64,000 nt of DNA, from contig OU862923.1 of the NCBI GenBank assembly GCA_917880885.1, forward strand, positions 25,311,770 through 25,375,769. Direction: 5' to 3'. The stretch comes from Limnephilus marmoratus (Eukaryota; Arthropoda; Insecta; Trichoptera; Limnephilidae). This document shows, piece by piece, positions 42,775 to 54,340 of this stretch. Both the position numbers and the translations under genes were made by a program. The notes under the pieces were generated by a model. It saw only the letters and a program-made list of their open reading frames with translations. It had not been told where the DNA came from and did not search any database. Every line of letters begins with the position of its first letter. Position 1 is the stretch's first letter.

Positions 42775-45510
42775 CTAGCTTTTGCCCGTTGCAGAGGCAA
42801 CTAACGGGTTAAAACACTATGCGATTTGACGTGTGAACGTGGATGAAGTGAGGAGGAGTGTGTGTTAAATTAAATATCGATCGGTTAAATATCAAATTTT
42901 CATCGCAATCGGTTAAATGGTGTAGCAGTAGCAATGCATAATTTCATGATGCCAGAGCTCACTTTTATACAGAGAAACCATCGCTGGCATGCGCACATCA
43001 AATCCCCAAAGTTTCATCGCAATCGGATAAACGGTTTAGCAATGCATAATTTCATGAAGCCAGAGCTCACCATTTTATACAGAAAGAGTCGAAGGGATGC
43101 GCACACCAAGTCCCCAAAGTTTCATCGCAATCGAAGAAGAACTAACACAGAACGTGAAAATTAACTTTAAAAAAGTGTGCTTTAGACCACACGAATGAAG
43201 TAAAACTTCATCTAACTAATGCCGGGTACCCGTTATATATAATGTTGTATAGTGCAGGCGCTTGCATTATAATGTTGTTTCCCGGGACTTAGATGTAACC
43301 ATTACATTTAAGTTGAACCCGAGGTTACATTGATATTGCAACGCATGCCGGGTACCCGTTGTATGTAGTGTAATATAATGCAGGCGCTTGCATTATAATG
43401 TAGTTTCCCGGGACTTGGGATGGAATCATTACAGTTTAGTTGAGCCGAGGTTAAAGTGGGCTTGCAACGCATGCCGGGTACTCGTTGTATATTATGTTAT
43501 ATAGTGCAGGCGCTTGCATTATAATGTGGTTTCCCGGAACTTAGGATGGAACCATTACAGTTTAATTGACCCCGAGGTTAAAGTGACCTTGCAACGCATG
43601 CCGGGTACCCGTTGTATATAATGTTATATAGTGCAGGCGATTGCATTATAATGTAGTTTCCCTGGACTTGGAATGGAACCATTACAGTTAAGATGACCCC
43701 GAGGTTACAGTGACTTTGCAACGCACGCCGGGTACCCGTTGTATATAAAGTTATATAGTTTCAGGCGCTTGCATTATAATGTAGTTTTCCGGGGCTTGGG
43801 ATGGAACCATAACAGTTTAATTGACCCCGAGGTTAGAGTGGCCTTGCAACGCATGCCGGGTACCCGTTGTATATAATGTTATATAGAGCGGGCGTTGCAT
43901 TATAATGTAGTTTCCCGGGACTTGCTATGGAACTATTACAGTTAAGTTGACCCCGAGGTTAGAGTGGCCTTGCAACGCATTCCGGGTACCCGTTGTATAT
44001 AATGTTATATAGTGCAGGCGCTTGCAATATAATGTAGTTTCCCGGGACTTGGGATGGAACCATAACAGTTTAATTGACCCCGAGGTTAGAGTGGCCTTGC
44101 AACGCATGCCGGGTACCCGTTGTATATAATGTTATATAGAGCAGGCGCTTGCATTATAATGTAGTTTCCCAGGACTTGCGATGGAACTATTACAGTTAAG
44201 TTGACCCCGAGGTTACAGTGGACTTGCAACGCATGCCAGGTACGCGTTGTATTGCATTATGACCGAATTAATTGTGTAGCTACATACTTAAAAATTTCCG
44301 TCAATCTTTTTGCTTTTTTCATAAAATTTGCAATACCTACTACAAATAAATTTATTCAATATCATGTTTTGATTTTTAAAGGAAAAAAGCCCCTGCTAGT
44401 AAGTACCTACCTAGAACACACGTTATATATTTTTTATTATTATTTAACAATGTCCAAATAGAACCATGCTTCATTCATAAATAATCAACACATTTCAAAG
44501 TAAATAAAATAATAAGCCTGGGTTATTTAAAAAAAAAATTACAATTCTTCAAATTTTTCTAGTAAATTTTCTGTTTTGGAAAGTTTTGTAATTATTTCAG
44601 ATTTGTGATGTAACTGGCCTATAATGATAAAAAACAGAACTTGAATAGAACCAACACAGAACCTGAAAATTAACTTAAAAAAAAAAGTTGAATTGTTCAA
44701 TATCTTCGAAACAACCTTACCTTAGTATTGCATTTAAACCTAATACATTGTGAAGCTACCTATTCGCGTAGGTACCTGCGCATTTCCTTAAAAATTCCTG
44801 CAATCTTTTTGCTTTTTCATCATATTTGCAATACTCCCGAAATAAGTACCTACTCAGCAATTAATTACATTTGAATTTACCTGGCCAGTAAAATTTACAC
44901 TTCTGAAGAAATGTCTAAGCACGTGTTTTGGTGATTTTTTTTGGAAAACTTCGAGTTTTGGCATCTTCTCCTGAACATTTTTACATGGGATGGGCATGTA
45001 TAATTGGTGTTAAAAGTTGCGGAATCTTTCCGGCTATCAATTTTTTTTAAAACGTCTAACCCGGAATCGGTTTTTCAGCGGCAATGACGTTTTCGGCAAA
45101 ACGACGACCGAAACCGCTGAGAGTTCCGTTTTGTTAGGCTAAATATTTGACATCTAAGATCCTGACCTGACTCAATATTCCCGTATAAAGGAAAAATGGT
45201 ATTGAAACAAACGCCTTTTTTGACACTTTTTTTTTTTGAAACGCTATCTGTCGGCGGGAAATAGAACCTATCCGAATTGAGTGATTTAATTAGAAGTTCT
45301 AGTGTTCGCCGCTGATTCGTATCAGAGAATAAATCTCTATATATATTTTATTTTGTCGAAAAAAAAAACCTCCCCATTTCGTGTCTTAATTTTCGTGGCT
45401 GAATTTTTGTCCTCAAGCGAAAGCGAACCTTAAGGTGGTTGAAACGCAAGGGCAAGGAGGTCGATTTTCGGAACGCGAGTCGTCGATAAAACTGTGCATT
45501 AATATATATA
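42775..45510 (-). mobile_element. Helitron-like unit 1 with 127-bp minisatellite
   Basis: Read on the minus strand, the 3' end is CTAG (42775-42778, next to A) preceded by a hairpin CCCGTT/AACGGG (42785-42790, 42803-42808). From left to right on the plus strand the unit holds the terminal hairpin, a segment with gcaatgcataatttcatga twice, the shared block at 43177-43221, the minisatellite 43219-44250, and about 1.2 kb of unique AT-rich sequence. It ends at cattaatatatata. No Rep/helicase gene is present. The 5' TC is not seen at the junction, so the outer end is approximate. Frames of 60-92 codons across the array are repeat artefacts. Confidence 0.7.
43219..44250. repeat. 127-bp minisatellite, eight units
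   Basis: The marker atgccgggtacccgtt recurs at 43219, 43345, 43471, 43598, 43725, 43853, 43979, 44106 and 44233 (last one partial), a period of 126-128 bp. Each unit also has caggcgcttgcattataatg, a tttcccgggact box and gaccccgaggtt. GGGTACCC and the run around cattataatg are self-complementary. Confidence 0.9.
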
Positions 45511-48124
45511 CTAGCTTTTGCCCGTTGCAGAGGCAACTAACGGGTTAAAACACTATGCGATTTGACGTGTGAACGTGGATGAAGCGAGGAGGAGTGTGTG
45601 TTAAATTAAATATCGATCGGTTAAATATCAAATTTTCATCGCAATCGGTTAAATGGTGTAGCAGTAGCAATGCATAATTTCATGATGCCAGAGCTCATTT
45701 TTATACAGAGAAACCATCGCCGGCATGCGCACATCAAATCCCCAAAGTTTCATCGCAATCGGATAAACGGTTTAGCAATGCATAATTTCATGAAACCAGA
45801 GCTCACCATTTTATACAGAAAGAGTCGAAGGGATGCGCACACCTAGTCCCCAAAGTTTCATAGAAATCGAAGAAGAACTAACACAGAACGTGAAAATTAA
45901 CTTAAAAAAAAGTGTGCTTTAGACCACACGACTGAAGTAAAACTTCATCTAACTAATGCCGGGTACCCGTTATATATAATGTTGTATAGTGCAGGCGCTT
46001 GCATTATAATGTTGTTTCCCGGGACTTGGATGTAACCATTACATTTAAGTTGAACCCGAGGTTACATTGATATTGCAACGCATGCCGGGTACCCGTTGTA
46101 TGTAATGTGATATAGTGCACTTGCATTATAATGTAGTTTCCCGGGACTTGGGATGGAACCATTACAGTTTAGTTGAGCCGAGGTTAAAGTGGGCTTGCAA
46201 CGCATGCCGGGTACTCGTTGTATATTATGTTATATAGTGCAGGCACTTGCATTATAATGTGGTTTCCCGGAACTTAGGATGGAACCATTACAGTTTAATT
46301 GACCCCGAGGTTAAAGTGACCTTGCAACGCATGCCGGGTACCCGTTGTATATAATGTTATATAGTGCAGGCGATTGCATTATAATGTAGTTTCCCTGGAC
46401 TTGGAATGGAACCATTACAGTTAAGATGACCCCGAGGTTACAGTGACTTTGCAACGCATGCCGGGTACCCATTGTATATAAAGTTATATAGTTTCAGGCG
46501 CTTGCATTATAATGTAGTTTTCCGGGGCTTGGGATGGAACCATAACAGTTTAATTGACCCCGAGGTTAGAGTGGCCTTGCAACGCATTCCGGGTACCCGT
46601 TGTATATAATGTTATATAGTGCAGGCGCTTGCAATATAATGTAGTTTCCCGGGACTTGGGATGGAACCATAACAGTTTAATTGACCCCGAGGTTAGAGTG
46701 GCCTTGCAACGCATGCCGGGTACCCGTTGTATATAATGTTATATAGAGCAGGCGCTTGCATTATAATGTAGTTTCCCAGGACTTGCGATGGAACTATTAC
46801 AGTTAAGTTGACCCCGAGGTTACAGTGGACTTGCAACGCATGCCAGGTACGCGTTGTATTGCATTATGACCGAATTAATTGTGTAGCTACATACTTAAAA
46901 ATTTCCGTCAATCTTTTTGCTTTTTTCATAAAATTTGCAATACCTACTACAAATAAATTTATTCAATATCATGTTTTGATTTTTAAATGAAAAAAGCCCC
47001 TGCTAGTAAGTACCTACCTAGAACACACGTTATATATTTTTTATTATTATTTAACAATGTCCAAATAGAACCATGCTTCATTCATAAATAATCAACACAT
47101 TTCAAAATAAATAAAATAATAAGCCTGGGTTATTTAAAAAAAAAAATCTTCAAATTTTTCTAGTAAATTTTCTGTTTTGGAAAGTTTTGTAATTATTTCA
47201 GATTTGTGATGTAACTGGCCTATAATGATAAAAAAACAGAACTTGAATAGAACCAACACAGAACCTGAAAATTAACTTTAAAAAAAAGTTGAATTGTTCA
47301 ATATCATCGAAACAACCTTACCTTAGTATTGCATTTAAACCTAATACATTGTGTAGCTACCTATTCGCGTAGGTACCTACCTGCGCATTTCCTTAAAAAT
47401 TCCTGCAATCTTTTCTCTTTTTCATCATATTTGCAATACTACCGAAATAAGTACCTACTCAGCAATGAATTACATTTGAATTTACCTGGCCAGTAAAATT
47501 TACACTTCTGAAGAAATGTCTAAGCACGTGTTTTGGTGATTTTTTTTGGAAAACTTCGAGTTTTGGCATCTTCTCCTAAACATTTTTACATGGGATGGGC
47601 ATGTATAATTGGTGTTAAAAGTTGCGGAATCTTTCCGGCTATCAATTTTTTTTAAAACATCTAACCCGGAATCGGTTTTTCAGCGGCAATGACGTTTTCG
47701 GCAAAACGACGACCGAAACCGCTGAGATGCGCTGAGAGTTCTGTTTTGTTAGGCTAAATATTTGACATCTAAGATCCTGACCTGACTCAATATTCCCGTA
47801 TAAAGGCAAAATGGTATTGAAACAAACGCCTTTTTTGACACTTTTTTTTTTTGAAACGCTATCTGTCGGCGGGAAATAGAACCTAGCCGAATTGAGTGAT
47901 TTAATTAGAAGTTCTAGTGTTCGCCGCTGATTCGTATCAGAGAATAAATCTCTATATATATTTTATTTTGTCGAAAAAAAAAACCTCCCCATTTCGTGTC
48001 TTAATTTTCGTGGCTGAATTTTTGTCCTCAAGCGAAAGCGAACCTTAAGGTGGTTGAAACGCAAGGGCAAGGGGTCGATTTTCGGAACGCGAGTCGTCGA
48101 TAAAACTGTGCATTAATATATATA
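45511..48124 (-). mobile_element. Helitron-like unit 2, tandem copy
   Basis: It starts exactly at the next CTAG (45511-45514) and follows unit 1 to cattaatatatata at about 48124 with few differences. It is about 122 bp shorter, mainly because its minisatellite (45956-46860) has seven units instead of eight. The unit corresponding to 43853-43978 is missing. Head-to-tail copies are compatible with rolling-circle replication of Helitrons, or with unequal exchange. Confidence 0.75.
45956..46860. repeat. 127-bp minisatellite, seven units
   Basis: Markers lie at about 45956, 46082, 46204, 46331, 46459, 46586, 46713 and 46840. The order of the variant units (for example cattccggg and atgccaggtacgcg) matches unit 1 except for one missing unit. 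Confidence 0.9.
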
Positions 48125-48716
48125 TAACTCAAACGTGTAAGTCCATACATGTCCACGTGTAGTTCTTGATACCAACCCCTAAACGAGGTAGACCGGTACG
48201 CTTCGATTGACCGCGTATTCCTTTACATTAGATTGTTCATAAAATTTTCCTCCGAGGCTTGAGTTCTATGTGCTTTGGTCCGTCCTGCATTCACATAGAC
48301 CCGATCCCTACAGGCTGCAGGCGTCTACTTACGACAAACGTTCACTACGCTATTTTGCTTTGACAAAACTAAGGGGTTCTTGTTGTCTTGAAGGAAATTA
48401 AGTTTTGAGTCAAGACAAAAGTTATTTAAATTTACGGAACAACGATGTGCAGTTCAATTAATTTATTTAATCAAAATTTGCATTTCTATTAGATTTGTGT
48501 ATTTCCGAGTCGTTATTATTGTTAAATACAAATGTGCATTATTCGTATGTTTATGTTTTTCATTATTCCTGAATAGTGAGAGAGCATATCGTTCAAAAGT
48601 TAGGAATTTTTTCCACACCCGTTAGGTACCTCTAAAATATTATTATGAGCGATTATTAAAAAAAAAAGCGATAATTCGTTTCAATTCCTCCGACTTCCAT
48701 TTATATGCCAGGTTCT
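48125..48716. other. Spacer, nothing recognised
   Basis: No gene is supported. Confidence 0.45.
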
Positions 48717-48900
48717 CTTGGTTGATCGATCGGTAGCTGAGTTGGCATCGTATTTGGATCCCACCCAGGCGTCCCGTGTTCGATTCCTCGATTGGCTAAT
48801 TCATCCACCACGTTACAAGCAATATTTTACGCTTTCTGTGTTGGTAGTAGAAGATTTTCAAATATTGTTGGGTTATTCGCCGGGAATGTTTGTCTGGGAA
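48717..48900 (+). mobile_element. SINE-2 copy (tRNA-derived)
   Basis: The head has GGTAGCTGAGTTGGC (A-box-like) and gtgttcgattcct (B-box-like) 45 bp later. The body reads acaagcaatattttacgctt and gttattcgccgggaatg. It matches the minus copy at 25595-25800. The 61-codon frame across it is not a gene. Confidence 0.7.
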
Positions 48901-49142
48901 TGAGAAATATTAATATAATATTGAGTGAATCTTTAAATGCGCTGAAGATGTCATAAACAAGTGACGCAACTACTAGGCAACAAAAATATTATTTCTTATT
49001 TATGACGAAAAAAAATTAAGTCTGATATTTGTTTATTTATCATTAATTTACATGAAATTTCTCAGACATTATTAAAATTTCATTTATTTTTGATGGTGAA
49101 AACAAATCCAATTGGAATCTGTTTTTTTTTAAATTCACGCTA
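48901..49142. other. AT-rich spacer
   Basis: Nothing recognised. Confidence 0.45.
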
Positions 49143-49160
49143 GAGTTAACTAACCAACCA

Positions 49161-49733
49161 TCACGCCGTTTCCCCGCAGGGGTAGGCAGAGAGGACGGAC
49201 AGCCAAACAACTCGGTCATGGCACACACTCTTTGCCTCACTCACATTCATACATCGTCTCATACATTCTCTTCTATTATTCTGACTTTTGACATGGCCCG
49301 ACTCAAGTATCTGATTCACTTGATCGTGCCATGTCTTCCTCGGGCGTCCCCAACTTCTTCCACCATTCACATTCGCGTGGTATATTTTTCTTACACTACT
49401 TTCTTCGTTCATTCGCTCTACATGCCCAAACCATCTGAGGGTCCCTTTCTTAATCTTACTCATTATGCTTACATCAGCCTTACATTCTTTGCGGATATCC
49501 ACATTTCTCACACGATCATACATTGTTTTACCACACATACGCCTCAGGGATCTCATTTCAACAGCATTCAGTTTACTTTCATCCTTCCTTTGCCAGTTCC
49601 ATGCCTCACTGCCATACATCAGGATAGGTACCAGGACTCCATTGTGGACTGCTAACTTCGCTTTTTTTTGACAGTTTTTTTTATTAGCGCCAACGGCATT
49701 CAGTCCACCATTAATGGAGTTACCGGCATTCAT
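49161..49733 (-). pseudogene. LINE-I ORF2 C-terminal region, 190 residues
   Basis: The open frame reads KLAVHNGVLVPILMYGSEAW, KLNAVEMRSLRRMCGKTMYD, GTLRWFGHVERMNEESSVRK and GGRSWGRPRKTWHDQVNQIL, and ends YPCGETA. The LMYGSEAW...LRWFGHVERM...GRPRK arrangement is the known C-terminal end of an insect LINE group. The reading frame is intact to the natural stop, but everything upstream, including RT and endonuclease, is lost. The stop is followed by a short 3' region with aactaaccaacc. Confidence 0.8.
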
Positions 49734-50506
49734 CCTTCATGTCTCATTGTTTAACATGATGTGTCACAACTAAGAGTGGAGGACTATTATTAATACTAGC
49801 ATATGAAATTAAATGGATCAAGGAATTCGTTTCAGAAAAAAAATTAGACATATTTTGAACACACTAAAAACTATTAATTTTATTCACAACACTATTGCTT
49901 TATCAAAAAAAAACGTCCGCAACAATAATTGATGTGATACAAATAATCAAAATCTCAACCTTATTATCAAATTTAATTTATTTAAACGTCACTCTGTTTA
50001 CCGCTATCCCACTTGTCTTTGAGGTAATATGGCATATTCGAACAAAAGGGCACTCTGCCGGAAGGGGTGTAGAATTTCTGAACAAATATTTCCCATTGAA
50101 AGCTTGGCAAAAGGTTTGTTATAGGAGGCCGCTGCATTGCATTTAGCTGGCGGCGGATTGCTTTTGAAATAAGTTTGAGACCGCTAAAAGCTTCTAGAAT
50201 TCTGATAAAGAATTCTTTGGGTTCTCCTCCGCTTAATCTGTTTGAATTCCCGCTGTTCTAGTTAATGCAATGGAGGTATTTGATGCGGTTCGTCTTTTCG
50301 ATGAAAGCACTAAATACGTGGTGTTAATTTGAATTCGCAGCTAAATTAAAGGCGTGAAGCACATACTTAAGGATTTTTAAGCAACGAAAATTTTGAAGGT
50401 TGCTTTACTACCCCATTTTATCATTCATCTTTTAACACTATCTTTAGTCAAGCTTTCACAGCTCCATACCTCATGATGCAAATTAATTATTTGAATAAAA
50501 AATCAT
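49734..50506. other. Spacer, nothing recognised
   Basis: No gene is supported. The 83-codon frame at 49895-50146 has no motif. Confidence 0.45.
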
Positions 50507-50510
50507 TTAA

Positions 50511-50941
50511 GTGCCCGCAACCCGGATTTGTACCGATTTATTACATATTTTCCTTAAACACGGTAAGTTTTAAAGCTCTTAAAAAAATATATGTTATTTT
50601 TTGAAGATAATATCTAGACTTTGCCCGTGCCGAAACGCAAATTATATAAAATTCCCTCGATAGAAAAAAATCGCAAATTATGCTCCAAAAATAATTATTA
50701 ACACGTTTGTTTCAGTTATTTTACAAGTTATATGTATGAAAAAATTCACAGTGTTTCTTTAAATGCTGTTTAAGATAATGTCCGCGAGATTTTTGCTCTA
50801 TTTTAAACGAGTCGTGTTTTATTAAACATTTTCGCAATTTTCGCATCGATTTTGTCGCTGTAAATGTTAGCAATTTATTTTAATTTCATTCGTAATTTCG
50901 TATCTCTCCATCTTTTTCTTTTCGGGCCCGATTGCAGAGCC
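50511..50941. mobile_element. TTAA-flanked MITE, copy 2, uninterrupted
   Basis: It is flanked by TTAA at 50507-50510 and 50942-50945. The ends are GTGCCCGCAACCCGG and, inverted, GGCTCTGCAATCGGG. The 431-bp body matches copy 1 around the RTE insertion, including the uninterrupted site atatctagactttgcccg. Confidence 0.85.
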
Positions 50942-50945
50942 TTAA

Positions 50946-51503
50946 GACAGAAAAGTTCTGCAAATTTCAGGTCAAGAAATAAATGTGTTTTACACATCGA
51001 GAAATTTCGCCATATCTATATTTTCATCCAAAAGAAAGCGTTTAAAATCTTTTCTGGAGAAAAACGTATGCATATCGAAAAGGTTTGGTTTACGTAAAAT
51101 TTTATTTGCTTTTACATCATAAGCCGTTAGTTCCTAGGAAATTCTTCTGTTCGTTTTATTTATTTATTTATTAATTTTCGGGAAATCGACAGTTTATATT
51201 TATTTCAGTTTGTACATAGTATTAAAGAGCCAAAATAAAACCAATTACGGATTTCCTCCTTGTACTTCTACTGAGACAGCATAATAAGAATAAGTAAGTT
51301 AATTTTATAAAAAAGGAATATTAATCCAAAATTATGTACAACAAAAACAAAAAATATATATATATACTCAAGACAATTTTTTTAATATAAAAATGAAAAA
51401 TTACAAAACAAAAAATCTAACAATACATTGGTAGATATGGAGAGAAGTTGTACGTATAAATCAAATCATAACAGAAATATAAACAATAAAAACATAATAT
51501 TAT
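50946..51503. other. AT-rich spacer, partly LINE 3' region
   Basis: No gene is supported. The part from about 51340 may be the 3' untranslated region of the LINE-J remnant that follows on the minus strand. Confidence 0.4.
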
Positions 51504-51784
51504 TCAAGAACCATCAGAGAAATACTCTTTTATCGACCTTTTATATTCAGTAAGTTTGCAATTGAAAATGTCAACATTGGATAATACGCTATTATAACTA
51601 TTGCATAGTCTGTTCAGGCAAGAATTCTGCTTACAGTTTGTCTTGCATTGATCCACCCCGAACAGGACAGAAGAGCGTGTTGAACATGCAGGTATATTGA
51701 ATTGAATTTTATTTAGCAACTCTGGGCATTGAATATTATTGTTGACTACTTTATACAAGAATAGTGGATCCATAAGATGCCTTC
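51504..51784 (-). pseudogene. LINE-J C-terminal tail (LINE-C relative)
   Basis: The minus-strand frame reads RRHLMDPLFLYKVVNNNIQC, PELLNKIQFNIP, STRSSVLFGVDQCKTN, SCLNRLCNSYNSVLSNVDIF and ends with a stop after EYFSDGS. The pattern D-x-x-FLYK...NTRSS...N-S-x-L-R-x-x-N...DIF is that of LINE-C and of the remnant near 63.2 kb. The 34 hydrophobic residues before it (upstream of about 51785) come from unrelated low-complexity sequence. Confidence 0.65.
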
Positions 51785-52128
51785 GTACACTCAAAAAAAA
51801 AATGATTCCTAAAATGAAAGAAAAAATTCCTAAAGTGAAAATGATTCCTAATGAAACAGCTGAAGTTGTTTGTTTGAAAGCAGTCAATGGTATTTTAGCG
51901 GTTCCAAGATTTCAATGCAGGCTTCAAAGCTTCAATGCTCCACGCCATGAAACCACCAAAACCAGGAGTGAATTGCTATACATTTAAGAGAGTAAGGAGA
52001 GTAGGGTCCAGCCGGGTTTTTTTTTTTCAATGCGTTTTTTACAAAAATAAAATTTTGAAACTTTTATTTCATGTAAAGGTATCCACATTTAAACATGAAA
52101 AAACACTATTGAAAAATTTATTTGAATA
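51785..52128. other. Spacer
   Basis: It contains short repeats of attcctaaaatgaaa type at 51803-51860. Nothing else is recognised. Confidence 0.4.
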
Positions 52129-52735
52129 TCCTGTACTACTAATATTATAAAGGCGAAAGTTTATATGGATGTATGTATGTTTGTTACTCTTTCACGCAAA
52201 AACCACTGAATGGATTTTAATGAAACTTTACAATAATATAGCTCATACATCAGAATAACATATAGGGGAACGTACCCATACTACGTGACCAACTTTTTGC
52301 CATTTTTTACCCCCCCCCCCGGTGACCAAAGCCCGCCGCCGCTCATTTGTACCAAGCGTGAAATTTCGAAGACCCCCCCCCCCTAAACTAAACGTGTCAC
52401 GTAATATGGGTTCCCTAGGCTATATAGCTCAGAGCTCTGGCATTATGAAATGTATATAAAAAATGCAATAGGTGACACGATTAGTAAGATATCTATAATC
52501 CTTTATTCGATTCAAATTATTAGGGGAGTACTTCAAATAAATGCTGGAGGGGGGTGGGGGAGGGGGGAGGGGTTAGAGGGGGAGGGTGGGGTTAGAGGGG
52601 GAGGTGGGAGGGGGAGGTGGGAGGGGAAGGAGTGAGAGAGGTGGGGGGAGGATGGAGAGGAGGAGTGGGGGAGGGGGGTTGGAGGAGATGAAACCCCCCT
52701 AATACCATGCAAGCGAAGCAGTGGGAAAAAGCTAG
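52129..52735 (+). mobile_element. Non-autonomous Helitron (family 2) with G-rich tract and MITE
   Basis: It starts TC (52129-52130, after A) with ctgtactactaatattataa and ttactctttcacgcaaaaac. It ends gcaagcgaagcagtgggaaa...CTAG (52732-52735) before T. The last 200 bp before the end are almost pure G with A/T spacers (52543-52680). A short palindromic MITE sits at 52263-52416. Confidence 0.7.
52263..52416. mobile_element. Short MITE with C-runs, related in design to 21795-21951
   Basis: The left end TAGGGGAACGTACCCATACT is matched in imperfect inverted form by the right end cacgtaatatgggttcccta. Two runs of 10-13 C lie inside. The acgtga core near the ends is also found in the MITE at 21.8 kb. 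Confidence 0.6.
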
Positions 52736-53767
52736 TCAATTATAATGCAGAAAAACCTGTAGTGAATTTAACAAAATGTTGAGGTTTTCTGGGTCACTAT
52801 TAGGATATTTCAAAATGTCATTCTAATTTTAAATATTATTTAAACCCAAAAAAGTGTAAATAATATTTGAAAATTGTTTTCCTTATTATCTTAAAACTAA
52901 TTATTTAGACATTGCTGACTAATCAACTTGCCGATCGACATCCACTATTTTGTTATTTGTAAAATCATTAAAATATAAATAAATATTAACAATAATTCAC
53001 GACGAAAGATAAAAATTAAATAAAACTCATAAAAAAGTTAAATTCCTGGTTAACACACTAACACTAAACCATCGATAACTTGCCGAAGGCATTTTCTGAT
53101 TTTTCCATAGCTTCAAAGGGCACTCTATTCGAGTGCCATTCCACCCCTGTCCAAGGCTAACCTGACGTTAGAGGTGACCCATGCATATTCATGTTCCAAA
53201 TGGCCTACCTAAATTAATGTTTAAAGTGGAGCTACTTGCCCCAAAGTTACTTGTTCCTGGCTTACGTGGGCTTAATGCACGTCAGATTATAAGACGGGGT
53301 CTACTTGGTCCCGGCGAATAGTTGGATGGAGACCAAAAGGTTTTGTCTGATCTTGTTGTGTTGGGAAAAGTTTTGTTGGTGCAGTAAAATCTTGGGTGGA
53401 ATGAATAATAGAGATGCTGTTTCGGAACACATTACTTCCACAGATGTGATATACTCACTACTTTCCTGAAACAAGATGTGAGATTTTTGGTATGGTGTGG
53501 AATTTTGTTTTTCTTCTTTTCTTTGTAGTTGAACATTGTTTGAGTTTGTTTGAAACTGTGAAAAGTAAATATTATAGTAATAATGTTTTTTTGTACTATT
53601 GGAGTATTGGTGCAGAAGATGTGTAAAAATGCTTTGAAAAACACTAGTTAAATTTTTTATTTCTTTTATCGAGATTTTTATTTAGGGGTAACCTCAATGA
53701 CAGAGCCATAATTTATTTTTTGTTCATGTGAAGCAGATTATTTTTGATGTGACATAATAATTTAAAA
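52736..53767. other. Spacer, nothing recognised
   Basis: No gene is supported. The part 53040-53400 is less AT-rich but shows no motif. Confidence 0.45.
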
Positions 53768-53794
53768 TTAAATAATAGCATAGGTAAGCCTTTA

Positions 53795-54214
53795 ATGAAC
53801 GGTAAGGATAAAAAATATAGTTTAAGCCCCTCGGGTATTTATTCACTTCGATGCGGTGATTGTCCCGCGTATTATATAGGCAAAATGGCGTGTAAAGAAC
53901 ACCTAAGATGTGAACACAGTAATGGCTTCTCCAAATTTGCGAACGATCTTATTGAAACAGACCATAAATTTGATAAAAATACAGGCGTCACCCTGATACA
54001 TAAAAACGATATAGGTATCCGATTGGATAACTTAGAAGTACTAGAACTAAGGAACGCCAAAAACATTAATAGTAAGATAATCAAAAACCAAATAAATTTA
54101 AATAAAAGTCAAATACTTAGGTTGTTCCCTAATCCCCTTTCCCTTCCCAATTCTCCATCTACCCTTATACCTATTTATTCCTTCACTGGAGCGGTCCAGC
54201 CCATTTTGTTTTAA
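53795..54214 (+). pseudogene. GIY-YIG endonuclease domain of Penelope-like element
   Basis: The open frame of 139 codons reads PSGIYSLRCGDCPAYYIGKM (GIY and YIG strands both present, with the Cys pair CGDC), then ACKEHLRCEHSNGFSKFAND, LIETDHKFDKNTGVTLIHKN and LDNLEVLELRNAKNINSKII. Compared with the 11.7-kb copy about 11 residues after YIGK are missing, including the Arg residues where the catalytic Arg of the family lies. The domain is therefore probably inactive although the frame is open. The RT part upstream is lost. Confidence 0.8.
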
Positions 54215-54257
54215 ACCATTTATTATTTATAATACATGTAACTTAAATTTAGTAGAG

Positions 54258-54318
54258 TATTATACAGGCCTGAAGAAGCTACTGTTGTAGCGAAACCCGG
54301 TCGGCATAAAGTATAAAA
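54258..54318 (+). ncRNA. Hammerhead ribozyme-like motif, second Penelope-like element
   Basis: CTGAAGA (54270-54276) and GAAAC (54292-54296) flank stem II GCTAC/GTAGC (54278-54282, 54287-54291; loop TGTT). Stem III is ACC/GGT (54295-54297, 54299-54301) with a minimal loop, followed by C at the cleavage position (54302). Stem I has one pair next to the core, an internal loop and TTATAC/GTATAA (54260-54265, 54311-54316). As in the 12-kb motif, one extra A follows the first box. Confidence 0.7.
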
Positions 54319-54340
54319 AATTAAAGTGGTGTTTACAAAG

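Larger units (their letters stand above)
53768..54340 (+). mobile_element. Second Penelope-like element, 5'-truncated
   Basis: A GIY-YIG remnant is followed by a 3' region with a hammerhead-type core and aaattaaagtggtgtttacaaa, comparable to aaataaaagtggtctacaac after the core of the 12-kb element. No left arm is present. It belongs to a different subfamily from the 11.5-kb element. Confidence 0.75.

Noticed and set aside
42934..46990. Frames of 60-92 codons, some identical at two places
   Set aside because: They lie in the 127-bp minisatellite and the Helitron unit and are duplicated only because the unit is. No protein motif.
52450..52739. Gly-rich and Pro/Ser-rich frames
   Set aside because: Same low-complexity effect in another family-2 Helitron; no domain.
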